This document shows, in pieces, positions 12,992-25,700 of a stretch of DNA of 64,000 nt (position 1 is the first letter of the stretch; each line of letters opens with the position of its first letter). Origin of the DNA: Hydractinia symbiolongicarpus. Lineage: Eukaryota > Cnidaria > Hydrozoa > Anthoathecata > Hydractiniidae. The notes under the pieces are model-generated. The model worked only from the letters and a program-made list of their open reading frames with translations, did no database searches and was not told the origin of the DNA. The DNA is taken from contig NC_079879.1 in assembly GCF_029227915.1 (NCBI RefSeq), forward strand, positions 31,192,501-31,256,500, in the 5' to 3' direction. The translations under genes and the position numbers were made by a program.

Positions 12992-15900
12992 ATGAGACTT
13001 GTAGTTTTCAAAAATATTTTTATTTTTGATGAGACGCTGAATGAAAGAAGTTCAATCGCCGGCAAACGAAAACCTGCGATTTCCCGTAAATCCCGGACTC
13101 GGCCCGTATATTCAAAAGTATACAAAGAAAGTACCCAGGGTGTAAACTCATTTCCCGAACGATTTTTTTTATTAGATTTTCACCACTAAAACGCATGAGA
13201 CTTGTAGTTTTCAAAAATGTTTTCATTTTTGATGAAACGCTGAATAAAAGAAGTTTAATCGCCGGCAAACGAAAACCTGCGATTTCCCGTAAATCCCTGA
13301 CTCGGCCCGTATAGTCAAAAGTATACAAAGAAAGTACTCAGGGTGTAAACTCATTTCCAGAACGATTTTTTAAATTATTATTTCACCACTAAAGCCCATG
13401 AGACTTGTAGTTTTTAAAAAAGTTTTCATTTTTGATGACACGCTGAATAAAAGAAGTTTAGTCGCCGGCAAACGAAAACCCGCAATTTCCCGTAAACCCC
13501 GGACTTGGCCCGTATAATCAAAAGTATACAAAGAAAGTACCCAGGGAGTAAACTCATTTCCCGAACGATTTTTTAAATTATTTTTTCACCACTAAAACGC
13601 ATGAGACTTGTAGTTTTCAAAAATGTTTTCATTTTTAATGAGACGCTGAATAAGAGAAGTTTAATCGCCGGCAAACGAAAACCCGCCATTTCCCGTAAAT
13701 CCCGGGCTTGGCCCGTATAGTCAAAAGTATATAAAGAAAGTACCCAGGGAGTAAACTCATTTCCCGAACGATTTTTTATGATATTTTTTCACAACTAAAA
13801 CGCATGAGACATGTAGTTTTCAAAAAAGTTTTTATTTTTGATGAGACGCTGAACAAAAGAAGTTTAATCGCAGGCAAACGAAAACCCGCCATTTCCCGTA
13901 AACCCCGGACTTGGCCCGTATAACCAAAAGTATACAAAGAAAGTACCCAGGGTGTTAACTCATTTCCAGAACGATTTTTTAAATTATTATTTCACCACTA
14001 AAACGCATGAGACTTGTAGTTTTCAAAAATGTTTTTATTTTTGATGAGACGCTGAATAAAAGAAGTTTAAACGCCGGCAAACGAAAACCCGCCATTTCCC
14101 GTAAACCCCGGACTCGGCCCGTATAATCAAAAGTATACAAAGAAAGTACCCAGGGAGTAAACTCATTTCCCGAACAATTTTTTAAATTATTTTTTCACCA
14201 CTAAAACGCACGAGACTTGTAGTTTTCAAAAATGTTTTCATTTTTGATGAGACGCTGAATAAAAGAAGTTTAATCGCCGGCAAACGAAAACCTGCGATTT
14301 CCTGTAAATCCCGGACTCGGCCCGTATAGTCAAAAGTATACAAAGAAAGTACCCAGGGTGTAAACTCATTTCCAGAACGATTTTTTAAATTATTATTTCA
14401 CCACTAAAGCCCATGAGACTTGTAGTTTTTAAAAATGTTTTCATTTTTGATGAGACGCTGAATAAAAGAAGTTTAGTCGCCGGCAAACGAAAACCCGCCA
14501 TTTCCCGTAAACCCCGGACTTGGCCCGTATAATCAAAAGTATACAAAGAAAGTACCCAGGGAGTAAACTCATTTCCCGAACGATTTTTTAAATTACTTTT
14601 TCACCACTAAAACGCATGAGACTTGTAGTTTTCAAAAATGTTTTCATTTTTAATGAGACGCTGAATGAAAGAAGTTTAATCGCCGGCAAACGAAAACCTG
14701 CGATTTCCCGTAAATCCCGGACTCGGCCCGTATAGTCAAAAGTATACAAAGAAAGTACCCAGGGTGTAAACTCATTTCCCGAACGATTTTTTTTATTAGA
14801 TTTTCACCACTAAAACGCATGAGACTTGTAGTTTTCAAAAATGTTTTTATTTTTGATGAGACGCTGAATAAAAGAAGTTTAATCGCCGGCAAACGAAAAC
14901 CCGCCATTTCCCGTAAACCCCGGACTCGGCCCGTATAATCAAAAGTATACAAAGAAAGTACCCAGGGAGTAAACTCATTTCCCGAACGATTTTTTAAATT
15001 ATTTTTTCGCTACTAAAACGCATGAGACTTGTAGTTTTCAAAAATGTTTTCATTTTTGATGAGACGCTGAATAAAAGAAGTTTAATCGCCGGCAAACGAA
15101 AACCTGCGATTTCCTGTAAATCCCGGACTCGGCCCGTATAGTCAAAAGTATACAAAGAAAGTACCCAGGGTGTAAACTCATTTCCAGAACGATTTTTTAA
15201 ATTATTATTTCACCACTAAAGCCCATGAGACTTGTAGTTTTTAAAAATGTTTTCATTTTTGATGAGACGCTGAATAAAAGAAGTTTAGTCGCCGGCAAAC
15301 GAAAACCCGCCATTTCCCGTAAACCCCGGACTTGGCCCGTATAATCAAAAGTATACAAAGAAAGTACCCAGGGAGTAAACTCATTTCCCGAACGATTTTT
15401 TAAATTATTTTTTCACCACTAAAACGCATGAGACTTGTAGTTTTCAAAAATGTTTTCATTTTTAATGAGACGCTGAATAAGAGAAGTTTAATCGCCGGCA
15501 AACGAAAACCCGCCATTTCCCGTAAATCCCGGGCTTGGCCCGTATAGTCAAAAGTATACAAAGAAAGTACCCAGGGAGTAAACTCATTTCCCGAACGATT
15601 TTTTATATTATTTTTTCACAACTAAAACGCATGAGACATGTAGTTTTCAAAAAAGTTTTTATTTTTGATGAGACGCTGAACAAAAGAAGTTTAATCGCAG
15701 GCAAACGAAAACCCGCCATTTCCCGTAAACCCCGGACTTGGCCCGTATAACCAAAAGTATACAAAGAAAGTACCCAGGGTGTTAACTCATTTCCAGAACG
15801 ATTTTTTAAATTATTATTTCACCACTAAAACGCATGAGACTTGTAGTTTTCAAAAATGTTTTTATTTTTGAGAGACGCTGAATAAAAGAAGTTTAATCGC

Positions 15901-18900
15901 CGGCAAACGAAAACCCGCCATTTCCCGTAAACCCCGGACTCGGCCCGTATAATCAAAAGTATACAAAGAAAGTACCCAGGGAGTAAACTCATTTCCCGAA
16001 CGATTTTTTAAATTATTTTTTCACCACGAAAACGCATAAGACTTGTAGTTTTCAAAAATGTTTTCATTTTTGATGAGACGCTGAATAAAAGAAGTTTAAT
16101 CGCCGGCAAACGAAAACCTGCGATTTTCTGTAAATCCCGGCCTCGGCCCGTATAGTCAAAAGTATACAAAGAAAGTACCCAGGGTGTAAACTCATTTCCA
16201 GAACGATTTTTTAAATTATTATTTCACCACTAAAGCCCATGAGACTTGTAGTTTTTAAAAATGTTTTCATTTTTGATGAGACGCTGAATAAAAGAAGTTT
16301 AGTCGCCGGCAAACGAAAACCCGCCATTTCCCGTAAACCCCGGACTTGGCCCGTATAATCAAAAGTATACAAAGAAAGTACCCAGGGAGTAAACTCATTT
16401 CCCGAACGATTTTTTAAATTACTTTTTCACCACTAAAACGCATGAGACTTGTAGTTTTCAGAAATGTTTTCATTTTTAATGAGACGCTGAATGAAAGAAG
16501 TTTAATCGCCGGCAAACGAAAACCTGCGATTTCCCGTAAATCCCGGACTCGGCCCGTATAGTCAAAAGTATACAAAGAAAGTACCCAGGGTGTAAACTCA
16601 TTTCCCGAACGATTTTTTTTATTAGATTTTCACCACTAAAACGCATGAGACTTGTAGTTTTCAAAAATGTTTTTATTTTTGATTAGACGCTGAATAAAAG
16701 AAGTTTAATCGCCGGCAAACGAAAACCCGCCATTTCCCGTAAACCCCGGACTCGGCCCGCATAATCAAAAGTATACAAAGAAAGTACCCAGGGAGTAAAC
16801 TCATTTCCCGAACGATTTTTTAAATTATTTTTTCACCACTAAAACGCATGAGACTTGTAGTTTTCAAAAATGTTTTCATTTTTGATGAGACGCTGAATAA
16901 AAGAAGTTTAATCGCCGGCAAACGAGAACCTGCGATTTCCTGTAAATCCCGGACTCGGCCCGTATAGTCAAAAGTTTACAAAGAAAGTACCCAGGGTGTA
17001 AACTCATTTCCAGAACGATTTTTTAAATTATTATTTCACCACTAAAGCCCATGAGACTTGTAGTTTTTAAAAATGTTTTCATTTTTGATGAGACGCTGAA
17101 TAAAAGAAGTTTAGTCGCCGGCAAACGAAAACCCGCCATTTCCCGTAAATCCCGGGCTTGGCCCGTATAGTCAAAAGTATACAAAGAAAGTACCCAGGGA
17201 GTAAACTCATTTCCCGAACGATTTTTTATATTATTTTTTCACAACTAAAACGCATGAGACATGTAGTTTTCAAAAAAGTTTTTATTTTTGATGAGACGCT
17301 GAACAAAAGAAGTTTAATCGCAGGCAAACGAAAACCCGCCATTTCCCGTAAACCCCGGACTTGGCCCGTATAACCAAAAGTATACAAAGAAAGTACCCAG
17401 GGTGTTAACTCATTTCCAGAACGATTTTTTAAATTATTATTTCACCACTAAAACGCATGAGACTTGTAGTTTTCAAAAATGTTTTTATTTTTGAGAGACG
17501 CTGAATAAAAGAAGTTTAATCGCCGGCAAACGAAAACCCGCCATTTCCCGTAAACCCCGGACTCGGCCCGTATAATCAAAAGTATACAAAGAAAGTACCC
17601 AGGGAGTAAACTCATTTCCCGAACGATTTTTTAAATTATTTTTTCACCACGAAAACGCATAAGACTTGTAGTTTTCAAAAATGTTTTCATTTTTGATGAG
17701 ACGCTGAATAAAAGAAGTTTAATCGCCGGCAAACGAAAACCTGCGATTTTCTGTAAATCCCGGCCTCGGCCCGTATAGTCAAAAGTATACAAAGAAAGTA
17801 CCCAGGGTGTAAACTCATTTCCAGAACGATTTTTTAAATTATTATTTCACCACTAAAGCCCATGAGACTTGTAGTTTTTAAAAATGTTTTCATTTTTGAT
17901 GAGACGCTGAATAAAAGAAGTTTAGTCGCCGGCAAACGAAAACCCGCCATTTCCCGTAAACCCCGGACTTGGCCCGTATAATCAAAAGTATACAAAGAAA
18001 GTACCCAGGGAGTAAACTCATTTCCCGAACGATTTTTTAAATTACTTTTTCACCACTAAAACGCATGAGACTTGTAGTTTTCAGAAATGTTTTCATTTTT
18101 AATGAGACGCTGAATGAAAGAAGTTTAATCGCCGGCAAACGAAAACCTGCGATTTCCCGTAAATCCCGGACTCGGCCCGTATAGTCAAAAGTATACAAAG
18201 AAAGTACCCAGGGTGTAAACTCATTTCCCGAACGATTTTTTTTATTAGATTTTCACCACTAAAACGCATGAGACTTGTAGTTTTCAAAAATGTTTTTATT
18301 TTTGATTAGACGCTGAATAAAAGAAGTTTAATCGCCGGCAAACGAAAACCCGCCATTTCCCGTAAACCCCGGACTCGGCCCGCATAATCAAAAGTATACA
18401 AAGAAAGTACCCAGGGAGTAAACTCATTTCCCGAACGATTTTTTAAATTATTTTTTCACCACTAAAACGCATGAGACTTGTAGTTTTCAAAAATGTTTTC
18501 ATTTTTGATGAGACGCTGAATAAAAGAAGTTTAATCGCCGGCAAACGAGAACCTGCGATTTCCTGTAAATCCCGGACTCGGCCCGTATAGTCAAAAGTTT
18601 ACAAAGAAAGTACCCAGGGTGTAAACTCATTTCCAGAACGATTTTTTAAATTATTATTTCACCACTAAAGCCCATGAGACTTGTAGTTTTTAAAAATGTT
18701 TTCATTTTTGATGAGACGCTGAATAAAAGAAGTTTAGTCGCCGGCAAACGAAAACCCGCCATTTCCCGTAAACCCCGGACTTGGCCCGTATAATCAAAAG
18801 TATACAAAGAAAGTACCCAGGGAGTAAACTCATTTCCCGAACGATTTTTTAAATTACTTTTTCACAACTAAAACGCATGAGACATGTAGTTTTCAAAAAA

Positions 18901-19697
18901 GTTTTTATTTTTGATGAGACGCTGAACAAAAGAAGTTTAATCGCAGGCAAACGAAAACCCGCCATTTCCCGTAAACCCCGGACTTGGCCCGTATAACCAA
19001 AAGTATACAAAGAAAGTACCCAGGGTGTTAACTCATTTCCAGAACGATTTTTTAAATTATTATTTCACCACTAAAACGCATGAGACTTGTAGTTTTCAAA
19101 AATGTTTTTATTTTTGATGAGACGCTGAATAAAAGAAGTTTAATCGCCGGCAAACGAAAACCCACCATTTCCCGTAAACCCCGGACTCGGCCCGTATAAT
19201 CAAAAGTATACAAAGAAAGTACCCAGGGAGTAAACTCATTTCCCGAACGATTTTTTAAATTATTTTTTCACCACTAAAACGCATAAGACTTGTAGTTTTC
19301 AAAAATGTTTTCATTTTTGATGAGACGCTGAATAAAAGAAGTTTAATCGCCGGCAAACGAAAACCTGCGATTTCCTGTAAATCCCGGACTCGGCCCGTAT
19401 AGTCAAAAGTATACAAAGAAAGTACCCAGGGTGTAAACTCATTTCCAGAACGATTTTTTAAATTATTATTTCACCACTAAAGCCCATGAGACTTGTAGTT
19501 TTTAAAAATGTTTTCATTTTTGATGAGACGCTGAATAAAAGAAGTTTAGTCGCCGGCAAACGAAAACCCGCCATTTCCCGTAAACCCCGGACTTGGCCCG
19601 TATAATCAAAAGTATACAAAGAAAGTACCCAGGGAGTAAACTCATTTCCCGAACGATTTTTTAAATTACTTTTTCACCACTAAAACGCATGAGACTT
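12992..19697 (+). repeat. Higher-order repeat unit, copy 2 (truncated by inversion)
   Basis: This copy repeats bases 1-5083 of copy 1. It follows copy 1 at an offset of 12,991 bp up to about 17,140, then at 14,614 bp because of an inserted 1,623-bp tandem duplication. It ends at 19697, where the sequence switches strand. Differences from copy 1 are few: one seen is GATGACACG at about 13436 where copy 1 has GATGAGACG. Near-identity over kilobases implies recent duplication or homogenisation. Confidence 0.87.
15526..18771 (+). repeat. Tandem 1,623-bp (8-monomer) duplication
   Basis: Bases of about 15526-17148 are repeated at about 17149-18771. Paired landmarks 1,623 bp apart include the GTTTTTATTTTTGAGAGACG indel (about 15870 and 17493), the CACCACGAAAACGCATAAG boundary (about 16023 and 17646), the GATTAGACG variant (about 16681 and 18304) and the CCCGCATAATC variant (about 16757 and 18380). 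The join lies inside a monomer near 17111-17148, where a TTAGTCGCC-type start runs into a CCCGGGCTTGG-type end. Copy 1 and all inverted copies lack this duplication, so it is specific to this stretch. Confidence 0.88.
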
Positions 19698-19700
19698 TTG
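19690..19700. other. Orientation switch 1 (forward to reverse)
   Basis: The forward monomer start ATGAGACTT runs straight into TTGACTATACGGG, which is the reverse strand of CCCGTATAGTCAA. Four bases, ACTT at 19694-19697, fit both sides (forward GAGACTTGTAG; reverse TATACTTTTGAC), so the breakpoint has a 4-bp microhomology. The forward side ends at higher-order position 5083 and the reverse side begins at position 6217, about 1.1 kb apart in the unit. No other sequence is inserted. This fits a fold-back or template-switch event, but a chimeric assembly join would look the same. Confidence 0.9.
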
Positions 19701-22700
19701 ACTATACGGGCCGAGTCCGGGATTTACGGGAAATGGCGGGTTTTCGTTTGCCGGCGATTAAACTTCTTTTGTTCAGCGTCTCATCAAAAATAAAAACATT
19801 TTTGAAAACTACATGTCTCATGCGTTTTAGTGGTGAAAAAATAATATAAAAAATCATTCGGGAAATGAGTTTACTCCCTGGGTACTTTCTTTGTATACTT
19901 TTGACTATACGGGCCAAGCCCGGGATTTACGGGAAAAGGCGGGTTTTCGTTTGCCGGCGATTAAACTTCTCTTATTCAGCGTCTCATTAAAAATGAAAAC
20001 AATTTTGAAAACTACAAGTCTCATGCGTTTTAGTGGTGAAAAAGTAATTTAAAAAATCGTTCGGGAAATGAGTTTACTCCCTGGGTACTTTCTTTGTATA
20101 CTTTTGATTATACGGGCCAAGTCCGGGGTTTACGGGAAATGGCGGGTTTTCGTTTGCCGGCGACTAAACTTCTTTTATTCAGCGTCTCATCAAAAATGAA
20201 AACATTTTTAAAAACTACAAGTCTCATGGGCTTTAGTGGTGAAATAATAATTTAAAAAATCGTTCTGGAAATGAGTTTACACCCTGGGTACTTTCTTTGT
20301 AAACTTTTGACTATACGGGCCGAGTCCGGGATTTACAGGAAATCGCAGGTTTTCGTTTGCCGACGATTAAACTTCTTTTATTCAGCGTCTCATCAAAAAT
20401 GAAAACATTTTTGAAAACTACAAGTCTCATGCGTTTTAGTGGTGAAAAAATAATTTAAAAAATCGTTCGGGAAATGAGTTTACTCCCTGGGTACTTTCTT
20501 TGTATACTTTTGATTATACGGGCCGAGTCCGGGGTTTACGGGAAATGGCGGGTTTTCGTTTGCCGGCGATTAAACTTCTTTTATTCAGCGTCTCATCAAA
20601 AATAAAAACATTTTTGAAAACTACAAGTCTCATGCGTTTTAGTGGTGAAAATCTAATAAAAAAAATCGTTCGGGAAATGAGTTTACACCCTGGGTACTTT
20701 CTTTGTATACTTTTGACTATACGGGCCGAGTCCGGGATTTACGGGAAATTGCAGGTTTTCGTTTGCCGGCGATTAAACTTCTTTCATTCAGCGTCTCATT
20801 AAAAATGAAAACATTTTTGAAAACTACAAGTCTCATGCGTTTTAGTGGTGAAAAAGTAATTTAAAAAATCGTTCGGGAAATGAGTTTACTCCCTGGGTAC
20901 TTTCTTTGTATACTTTTGATTATACGGGCCAAGTCCGGGGTTTACGGGAAATGGCGGGTTTTCGTTTGCCGGCGACTAAACTTCTTTTATTCAGCGTCTC
21001 ATCAAAAATGAAAACATTTTTAAAAACTACAAGTCTCATGGGCTTTAGTGGTGAAATAATAATTTAAAAAATCGTTCTGGAAATGAGTTTACACCCTGGG
21101 TACTTTCTTTGTATACTTTTGACTATACGGGCCGAGTCCGGGATTTACAGGAAATCGCAGGTTTTCGTTTGCCGGCGATTAAACTTCTTTTATTCAGCGT
21201 CTCATCAAAAATGAAAACATTTTTGAAAACTACAAGTCTTATGCGTTTTAGTGGTGAAAAAATAATTTAAAAAATCGTTCGGGAAATGAGTTTACTCCCT
21301 GGGTACTTTCTTTGTATACTTTTGATTATACGGGCCGAGTCCGGGGTTTACGGGAAATGGCGGGTTTTCGTTTGCCGGCGATTAAACTTCTTTTATTCAG
21401 CGTCTCATCAAAAATAAAAACATTTTTGAAAACTACAAGTCTCATGCGTTTTAGTGGTGAAATAATAATTTAAAAAATCGTTCTGGAAATGAGTTAACAC
21501 CCTGGGTACTTTCTTTGTATACTTTTGGTTATACGGGCCAAGTCCGGGGTTTACGGGAAATGGCGGGTTTTCGTTTGCCTGCGATTAAACTTCTTTTGTT
21601 CAGCGTCTCATCAAAAATAAAAACTTTTTTGAAAACTACATGTCTCATGCGTTTTAGTTGTGAAAAAGTAATTTAAAAAATCGTTCGGGAAATGAGTTTA
21701 CTCCCTGGGTACTTTCTTTGTATACTTTTGATTATACGGGCCAAGTCCGGGGTTTACGGGAAATGGCGGGTTTTCGTTTGCCGGCGACTAAACTTCTTTT
21801 ATTCAGCGTCTCATCAAAAATGAAAACATTTTTAAAAACTACAAGTCTCATGGGCTTTAGTGGTGAAATAATAATTTAAAAAATCGTTCTGGAAATGAGT
21901 TTACACCCTGGGTACTTTCTTTGTAAACTTTTGACTATACGGGCCGAGTCCGGGATTTACAGGAAATCGCAGGTTCTCGTTTGCCGGCGATTAAACTTCT
22001 TTTATTCAGCGTCTCATCAAAAATGAAAACATTTTTGAAAACTACAAGTCTCATGCGTTTTAGTGGTGAAAAAATAATTTAAAAAATCGTTCGGGAAATG
22101 AGTTTACTCCCTGGGTACTTTCTTTGTATACTTTTGATTATGCGGGCCGAGTCCGGGGTTTACGGGAAATGGCGGGTTTTCGTTTGCCGGCGATTAAACT
22201 TCTTTTATTCAGCGTCTAATCAAAAATAAAAACATTTTTGAAAACTACAAGTCTCATGCGTTTTAGTGGTGAAAATCTAATAAAAAAAATCGTTCGGGAA
22301 ATGAGTTTACACCCTGGGTACTTTCTTTGTATACTTTTGACTATACGGGCCGAGTCCGGGATTTACGGGAAATCGCAGGTTTTCGTTTGCCGGCGATTAA
22401 ACTTCTTTCATTCAGCGTCTCATTAAAAATGAAAACATTTCTGAAAACTACAAGTCTCATGCGTTTTAGTGGTGAAAAAGTAATTTAAAAAATCGTTCGG
22501 GAAATGAGTTTACTCCCTGGGTACTTTCTTTGTATACTTTTGATTATACGGGCCAAGTCCGGGGTTTACGGGAAATGGCGGGTTTTCGTTTGCCGGCGAC
22601 TAAACTTCTTTTATTCAGCGTCTCATCAAAAATGAAAACATTTTTAAAAACTACAAGTCTCATGGGCTTTAGTGGTGAAATAATAATTTAAAAAATCGTT

Positions 22701-25700
22701 CTGGAAATGAGTTTACACCCTGGGTACTTTCTTTGTATACTTTTGACTATACGGGCCGAGGCCGGGATTTACAGAAAATCGCAGGTTTTCGTTTGCCGGC
22801 GATTAAACTTCTTTTATTCAGCGTCTCATCAAAAATGAAAACATTTTTGAAAACTACAAGTCTTATGCGTTTTCGTGGTGAAAAAATAATTTAAAAAATC
22901 GTTCGGGAAATGAGTTTACTCCCTGGGTACTTTCTTTGTATACTTTTGATTATACGGGCCGAGTCCGGGGTTTACGGGAAATGGCGGGTTTTCGTTTGCC
23001 GGCGATTAAACTTCTTTTATTCAGCGTCTCTCAAAAATAAAAACATTTTTGAAAACTACAAGTCTCATGCGTTTTAGTGGTGAAATAATAATTTAAAAAA
23101 TCGTTCTGGAAATGAGTTAACACCCTGGGTACTTTCTTTGTATACTTTTGGTTATACGGGCCAAGTCCGGGGTTTACGGGAAATGGCGGGTTTTCGTTTG
23201 CCTGCGATTAAACTTCTTTTGTTCAGCGTCTCATCAAAAATAAAAACTTTTTTGAAAACTACATGTCTCATGCGTTTTAGTTGTGAAAAAATAATATAAA
23301 AAATCGTTCGGGAAATGAGTTTACTCCCTGGGTACTTTCTTTGTATACTTTTGACTATACGGGCCAAGCCCGGGATTTACGGGAAATGGCGGGTTTTCGT
23401 TTGCCGGCGATTAAACTTCTCTTATTCAGCGTCTCATTAAAAATGAAAACATTTTTGAAAACTACAAGTCTCATGCGTTTTAGTGGTGAAAAAATAATTT
23501 AAAAAATCGTTCGGGAAATGAGTTTACTCCCTGGGTACTTTCTTTGTATACTTTTGATTATACGGGCCAAGTCCGGGGTTTACGGGAAATGGCGGGTTTT
23601 CGTTTGCCGGCGACTAAACTTCTTTTATTCAGCGTCTCATCAAAAATGAAAACATTTTTAAAAACTACAAGTCTCATGGGCTTTAGTGGTGAAATAATAA
23701 TTTAAAAAATCGTTCTGGAAATGAGTTTACACCCTGGGTACTTTCTTTGTATACTTTTGACTATACGGGCCGAGTCCGGGATTTACAGGAAATCGCAGGT
23801 TTTCGTTTGCCGGCGATTAAACTTCTTTTATTCAGCGTCTCATCAAAAATGAAAACATTTTTGAAAACTACAAGTCTCATGCGTTTTAGTAGCGAAAAAA
23901 TAATTTAAAAAATCGTTCGGGAAATGAGTTTACTCCCTGGGTACTTTCTTTGTATACTTTTGATTATACGGGCCGAGTCCGGGGTTTACGGGAAATGGCG
24001 GGTTTTCGTTTGCCGGCGATTAAACTTCTTTTATTCAGCGTCTCATCAAAAATAAAAACATTTTTGAAAACTACAAGTCTCATGCGTTTTAGTGGTGAAA
24101 ATCTAATAAAAAAAATCGTTCGGGAAATGAGTTTACACCCTGGGTACTTTCTTTGTATACTTTTGACTATACGGGCCGAGTCCGGGATTTACGGGAAATC
24201 GCAGGTTTTCGTTTGCCGGCGATTAAACTTCTTTCATTCAGCGTCTCATTAAAAATGAAAACATTTTTGAAAACTACAAGTCTCATGCGTTTTAGTGGTG
24301 AAAAAGTAATTTAAAAAATCGTTCGGGAAATGAGTTTACTCCCTGGGTACTTTCTTTGTATACTTTTGATTATACGGGCCAAGTCCGGGGTTTACGGGAA
24401 ATGGCGGGTTTTCGTTTGCCGGCGACTAAACTTCTTTTATTCAGCGTCTCATCAAAAATGAAAACATTTTTAAAAACTACAAGTCTCATGGGCTTTAGTG
24501 GTGAAATAATAATTTAAAAAATCGTTCTGGAAATGAGTTTACACCCTGGGTACTTTCTTTGTATACTTTTGACTATACGGGCCGAGTCCGGGATTTACAG
24601 GAAATCGCAGGTTTTCGTTTGCCGGCGATTAAACTTCTTTTATTCAGCGTCTCATCAAAAATGAAAACATTTTTGAAAACTACAAGTCTCGTGCGTTTTA
24701 GTGGTGAAAAAATAATTTAAAAAATTGTTCGGGAAATGAGTTTACTCCCTGGGTACTTTCTTTGTATACTTTTGATTATACGGGCCGAGTCCGGGGTTTA
24801 CGGGAAATGGCGGGTTTTCGTTTGCCGGCGTTTAAACTTCTTTTATTCAGCGTCTCATCAAAAATAAAAACATTTTTGAAAACTACAAGTCTCATGCGTT
24901 TTAGTGGTGAAATAATAATTTAAAAAATCGTTCTGGAAATGAGTTAACACCCTGGGTACTTTCTTTGTATACTTTTGGTTATACGGGCCAAGTCCGGGGT
25001 TTACGGGAAATGGCGGGTTTTCGTTTGCCTGCGATTAAACTTCTTTTGTTCAGCGTCTCATCAAAAATAAAAACTTTTTTGAAAACTACATGTCTCATGC
25101 GTTTTAGTTGTGAAAAAATATCATAAAAAATCGTTCGGGAAATGAGTTTACTCCCTGGGTACTTTCTTTATATACTTTTGACTATACGGGCCAAGCCCGG
25201 GATTTACGGGAAATGGCGGGTTTTCGTTTGCCGGCGATTAAACTTCTCTTATTCAGCGTCTCATTAAAAATGAAAACATTTTTGAAAACTACAAGTCTCA
25301 TGCGTTTTAGTGGTGAAAAAATAATTTAAAAAATCGTTCGGGAAATGAGTTTACTCCCTGGGTACTTTCTTTGTATACTTTTGATTATACGGGCCAAGTC
25401 CGGGGTTTACGGGAAATTGCGGGTTTTCGTTTGCCGGCGACTAAACTTCTTTTATTCAGCGTCTCATCAAAAATGAAAACTTTTTTAAAAACTACAAGTC
25501 TCATGGGCTTTAGTGGTGAAATAATAATTTAAAAAATCGTTCTGGAAATGAGTTTACACCCTGAGTACTTTCTTTGTATACTTTTGACTATACGGGCCGA
25601 GTCAGGGATTTACGGGAAATCGCAGGTTTTCGTTTGCCGGCGATTAAACTTCTTTTATTCAGCGTTTCATCAAAAATGAAAACATTTTTGAAAACTACAA

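Larger units (their letters stand above)
1..19697 (+). repeat. Forward-oriented satellite block 1
   Basis: About 97 monomers in forward orientation. It holds one complete 12,991-bp higher-order unit followed by a second unit that is cut off by the first orientation switch. Monomer phase is kept throughout except for single-base indels, such as the GAGAGACG variant (a base lost from GATGAGACG) at about 2879, 15870 and 17493; this indel accounts for periods such as 12,991 and 1,623 being one base short of a multiple of 203. No coding sequence, RNA gene or other element is seen in it. Confidence 0.95.
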
